This document shows, in pieces, positions 7,170 to 8,888 of a DNA stretch of 8,888 bases (position 1 is the stretch's first letter; the number at the start of each line of letters is the position of its first letter). The notes under the pieces were generated by a model, which was given only the letters and a program-made list of their open reading frames with translations, was not told the DNA's origin and made no database searches. The stretch is from Candidatus Hermodarchaeota archaeon (lineage in GTDB: Archaea; Asgardarchaeota; Hermodarchaeia; Hermodarchaeales; Hermodarchaeaceae), in the NCBI GenBank assembly GCA_016839995.1, contig JAEOTD010000083.1:1-8888 (forward strand), written 5' to 3'. A program made the translations under genes and the position numbers.

Positions 7170-7500
7170 ACTTTCTTCCTTCTAATTGGCGCCAATTGAG
7201 TTGATAATATGCGACATCCTCCCGCTCCATTTGGAAAGGGCTTTGGACTTTTCCTTGCCGTTACGCTCGTCGCCGAGGCGCGTTTGGCCCGAAACTTACC
7301 AGGTTCCGACGCTTCTCCGTCCCGCACCTGCCCCTTGTTCAGGGGAATTTCTTGCATCCGCCGGAGGGGGCTTCATGCGCGTGGATGCAGCCCTGCAGCT
7401 TAATGACTGGTGCAATATTAACCCAGTCGGGCATACCAAGTTCTGTAGCAAAAGGTGCTATAAACTCCGCGAGTCATCCTCCACTGGAAAGAACCGACCA
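7170..7500 (-). ncRNA. Structured non-coding RNA, unidentified, about 320 nt
   Basis: A GC-rich island in AT-rich sequence with no convincing protein. On the minus strand it folds locally into seven hairpins: GAGUU-UA-UAGCA/UGCUA-CAG-AACUU (7467-7438); GACUGG/CCAGUC (7428-7405); UGCAUCC/GGAUGCA (7389-7353); CCCCU/AGGGG (7345-7331); CAGGU/ACCUG enclosing GACG/CGUC (7330-7300); CUCG-GCGA-CGAG, a GNRA tetraloop (7277-7266); and GGAAA/UUUCC (7254-7233). Several loops are purine-rich on this strand (GCGA, GAACA, GAGAAG) and pyrimidine-rich on the other, which sets the orientation. A palindrome at 7184-7197 followed by T-rich runs (7167-7159, 7150-7144) could end transcription. A TATA-like sequence at 7513-7523 would start it near 7490. 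Size suits archaeal RNase P or SRP RNA, but conserved regions do not fit either. Ends are approximate. Confidence 0.6.
7184..7197. repeat. Perfect 14-bp palindrome AATTGGCGCCAATT
   Basis: AATTGGCGCCAATT is identical to its reverse complement. It lies between the ncRNA block and the cdrS-ftsZ upstream region. Read leftwards, T-rich runs follow 17-50 bases later, so it may be part of the ncRNA terminator; it could equally be a dimer-binding operator. Confidence 0.6.
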
Positions 7501-7512
7501 TCTCGCCGACAA

Positions 7513-7523
7513 GGTTAAAAGTG
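7513..7523. promoter_or_regulatory. Shared TATA-like element between ncRNA and tRNA-Leu
   Basis: GGTTAAAAGTG reads TTAAAA rightwards and CTTTTAA leftwards. It lies about 33 bases before the tRNA 5' end and about 15-25 bases before the likely ncRNA 5' end. It is the only AT-rich stretch in the gap and is flanked by an 8-bp inverted repeat (CCATCTCG 7498-7505, CGAGATGG 7533-7540). Bidirectional use is an inference. Confidence 0.35.
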
Positions 7524-7552
7524 AGAGAAGGACGAGATGGGTATCCCACAGT

Positions 7553-7668
7553 GCGGGGGTACCCGAGCATGGTCTAAGGAACAAGGAAAATTCGTTCCGA
7601 CCAAAGGGGCAGGACTGAGGTTCCTGTGGTGTAGACCTTCGTGGGTTCGAATCCCACCCCCCGCACCA
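7553..7668 (+). tRNA. tRNA-Leu (anticodon GAG) with D-arm intron
   Basis: Acceptor stem GCGGGGG (7553-7559) pairs with CCCCCGC (7658-7664), discriminator A7665 and encoded CCA 7666-7668. Anticodon stem CAGGA/TCCTG (7610-7614, 7622-7626) encloses loop CTGAGGT with anticodon GAG at 7617-7619. A long variable arm GGT-GTAG-ACC (7628-7637) is typical of leucine tRNAs. The T-arm is GTGGG-TTCGAAT-CCCAC (7641-7657). The D-arm is interrupted: CCC (7562-7564) and GG(T) are followed by about 28 extra bases before its GGG partner. Removing 7577-7604 restores T8 A9, a CCC/GGG D-stem and GAGCATGGTCTAA. The mature tRNA is 88 nt with CCA, decoding CUC/CUU leucine codons. Confidence 0.95.
7577..7604 (+). other. 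28-nt tRNA intron at a non-canonical D-arm position
   Basis: GGTC (7571-7574) pairs with GACC (7599-7602) as the 4-bp central helix, with 3-nt bulges TAA (7575-7577) and AAA (7603-7605). An inner stem GGAAC/GTTCC (7578-7582, 7594-7598) closes an 11-nt loop. Cutting each bulge after its second base removes 7577-7604 and joins ...GGTCTA to AGGGG. The outer helix of a classic bulge-helix-bulge is weak, so this is a relaxed motif. A-runs make the exact junction ambiguous by one base. Confidence 0.85.
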
Positions 7669-7692
7669 CTTCATTACATAGAGTTTTGTTGG

Positions 7693-7700
7693 TTTTTATA
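7693..7700 (+). promoter_or_regulatory. TATA box for the Roadblock gene; T-rich tRNA 3' flank
   Basis: TTTTTATA lies 36 bases before the ATG at 7736, predicting transcription start near 7723, downstream of the TTG at 7718. The same T-rich stretch (7683-7697) could also terminate the tRNA transcript. Confidence 0.45.
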
Positions 7701-7735
7701 GCGCAAACTGCTTCAACTTGTGGAGCATCAATAGA

Positions 7736-8662
7736 ATGCAAGATAGAATGATAGACCAGTTTAATTTACATTTACAAAATATCAAAGCAGTTCCTGGCGT
7801 AGAGAACTCTGTATTAGTTCAAAGAGATGGTTACCCAATTTCTAGTAGCGGAGTATGGTTGTCGGAAAATGAAATCTTTGGTTTGTCTTCTTCCGCCGCT
7901 GCAATTCTATCTGTTGCACAACGTCTCCACGACGATTTGTCATATGTGCTCATCGAAGGTGAACGAAGTAAGTTCTTATTAGCTACACTTCCAAGGGCTT
8001 CGAATTACTTCATCACTGTAACCACCCAGAGTCAAAGCAATTTAGGAGCCTTATTACTACAATTGGAAAGAGCAATTTCTCACTTAGACGAAGCGCTTTG
8101 GAATGAACAGTTTATCCCTCCTTTACGATCCTTTGAAAAATCTGAACGCACCCAAATACGAAATGCGTTCAATGTTCGAGAAGGCCCTCAACGCCGCTGG
8201 TCCACTGGAACTCTAAATCTGACTATCACAGAAAATGCAGCTCAACAAATCAATGCAATAGTCACTGATTTTCTTCAAGCCTTACCTTCAGCTCAAACTG
8301 GGGAAGTATGCCTTGAGGGAGGTTATCTAATCCCCACTCAACGATATAATGAAGGAAAGCGAATTCGCAATTCCACTCTAACCTACACGCTATTTGATAC
8401 TTCTCGAAAGGTCGCAGAATTGGTAAAACGAACAAGGATAATGCAAGTCCTTTGTGATTGTGGGGCAAACCAGCATTTCATCTATCGATTAGCTGGAGGT
8501 CTTTTTAGCACACTAATTCGGAAAGATTCGACTCGTTTAGGCTTATTGAGATTAATAATTCCGAATTTCATTGCTGAGATTGAATTAGTATTAAAACAAG
8601 CACCAGCTGCACAGAAACCCACATTAGATATTGATGGAATTTTGGAGGCAATTGCCCGTTGA
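7736..8662 (+). CDS. Roadblock/LC7 domain protein with unknown C-terminal domain
   Basis: 308 residues from ATG 7736. Residues about 5-115 are a Roadblock/LC7 domain: the GVENSVLVQRDGYPISSSG strand-turn, a helix with LSSSAAAILSVAQRL, the VLIEGERSKFLLATLP strands, FITVTTQSQSNLG and the final helix LLLQLERAISHL. Such domains are platforms for small Ras-like GTPases (as MglB for MglA) and are abundant in Asgard archaea. The remaining 190 residues form a domain I do not recognise, with CDCGANQHFIYRLAGGLFSTL near the end. ATG 7736 follows GGAG by 10 bases and the predicted transcription start; TTG 7718 would lie upstream of it. The downstream gene overlaps by 4 bases, so the two are coupled. No GTPase is visible here, so the partner is unknown. 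Confidence 0.85.
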   Translation: MQDRMIDQFNLHLQNIKAVPGVENSVLVQRDGYPISSSGVWLSENEIFGLSSSAAAILSVAQRLHDDLSYVLIEGERSKFLLATLPRASNYFITVTTQSQSNLGALLLQLERAISHLDEALWNEQFIPPLRSFEKSERTQIRNAFNVREGPQRRWSTGTLNLTITENAAQQINAIVTDFLQALPSAQTGEVCLEGGYLIPTQRYNEGKRIRNSTLTYTLFDTSRKVAELVKRTRIMQVLCDCGANQHFIYRLAGGLFSTLIRKDSTRLGLLRLIIPNFIAEIELVLKQAPAAQKPTLDIDGILEAIAR

Positions 8663-8888
8663 GTACTTTTTTGGATACTGGTTTATTTACACTCGGAAAA
8701 AAACAATTAGCAGGAGTATTACGTTCAGTATTAAATCGACATCCGATTATCATATACAGCCAATCCGCTGATTCTGTGGATTTAGTTGCAGAGTCCCTTG
8801 TCAAATTAGTGCCACACCGTCGAGAGATGGTGTTCGGATCAGATTTTGTTTCATCATCAGAACATGAACAAATGATACTTCATGAAAA
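8659..8888 (+). CDS. Unrecognised protein coupled to Roadblock gene, 3' partial
   Basis: The frame is open from TTG 8659 to the end of the window, about 76 residues. TTG overlaps the previous stop by 4 bases (TTGA), and GGAGG at 8644-8648 sits 10 bases upstream, which supports this start and translational coupling. Visible features: a short N-terminal LDTGLFTLGKKQLAGVLR, a hydrophobic strand HPIIIYSQSADSVDLVAES resembling the start of an alpha/beta domain, then LVPHRREMVFGSDFVSSSEHEQ. I recognise no family, and too little is present to judge whether it is a nucleotide-binding protein. Operon position suggests it works with the Roadblock protein. Confidence 0.7.
   Translation, partial: MSTFLDTGLFTLGKKQLAGVLRSVLNRHPIIIYSQSADSVDLVAESLVKLVPHRREMVFGSDFVSSSEHEQMILHE

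Noticed and set aside
7233..7450. RNase P RNA, from CR-I-like AAGGAAAAGUCC and CR-V-like ACAGAACUUGG with CCAA/UUGG pairing on the minus strand
   Set aside because: CR-V-like comes before CR-I-like, the GGCUUA part of CR-V is missing, too little sequence lies outside the pair for a permuted catalytic core, and ACAGAACUU pairs better in a local hairpin.
7170..7540. SRP (7S) RNA
   Set aside because: I found no helix 8 GGAA/AGCAG motif and no UGUAA-type Alu-domain motif at the 5' end on either strand.
7553..7668. tRNA pseudogene broken by an insertion
   Set aside because: All arms are intact once the 28 nt are removed and the insert has splice-site structure, so an intron is the better reading.
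7186..7674. Several overlapping ORFs of 60-110 codons on both strands in the GC-rich block
   Set aside because: They are rich in Arg/Pro/Ser, overlap each other, cover the tRNA (the minus-strand one has the familiar WDSNPRR tRNA-shadow peptide) and lack ribosome binding sites. Hairpins explain the composition better.

Overview
The window is archaeal. A TFIIB-family (TFB) protein, A/T-rich TATA boxes about 25-35 bp upstream of starts, a tRNA split by a bulge-helix-bulge intron, an ftsZ preceded by a small ribbon-helix-helix gene, and FlaI/TadA-type secretion genes all point that way. A Roadblock/LC7 protein and the generally AT-rich coding sequence fit an Asgard lineage (Heimdall-like is my guess), but nothing here proves the phylum.

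Layout. (1) Bases 1-857: 3' part of a TFB gene whose zinc-ribbon end lies off the window. (2) 849-5389: a Tad/archaeal type IV pilus-like locus. Two small membrane-anchored proteins are encoded leftwards. From a divergent promoter region (about 1499-1599) a secretion ATPase, two T2SF-domain membrane proteins and a Flp-like prepilin run rightwards with short or overlapping junctions. The first T2SF gene has no ATG/GTG/TTG start in the place its protein needs one; a Shine-Dalgarno sequence precedes an ATC instead. (3) 5418-6930, leftwards: a CdrS-like ribbon-helix-helix gene followed by ftsZ, apparently one operon. Its upstream region (about 6947-7090) carries four GTATTAYC boxes, three of them phased at 22 and 11 bp, which look like an operator. 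(4) About 7170-7500: a GC-rich block with no protein gene, in an AT-rich setting. It folds into at least seven hairpins, whose loops are mostly purine-rich only when read on the minus strand. I interpret it as a structured non-coding RNA of roughly 320 nt. It has the size of archaeal RNase P or SRP RNA, but I could not fit it to either. (5) 7553-7668: tRNA-Leu(GAG) with an encoded CCA and a 28-nt intron in the D-arm rather than next to the anticodon. (6) 7736-8888: a Roadblock/LC7 protein with an unrecognised C-terminal domain, overlapping by 4 nt the start of a further unrecognised gene that runs off the window.

Functionally, the pilus locus can supply motor, platform and pilin; no prepilin peptidase is visible, so it must be elsewhere. 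The RHH-ftsZ pair is a cell-division module probably controlled by its own small regulator. The ncRNA and the tRNA appear to diverge from a shared AT-rich promoter near 7513-7523.
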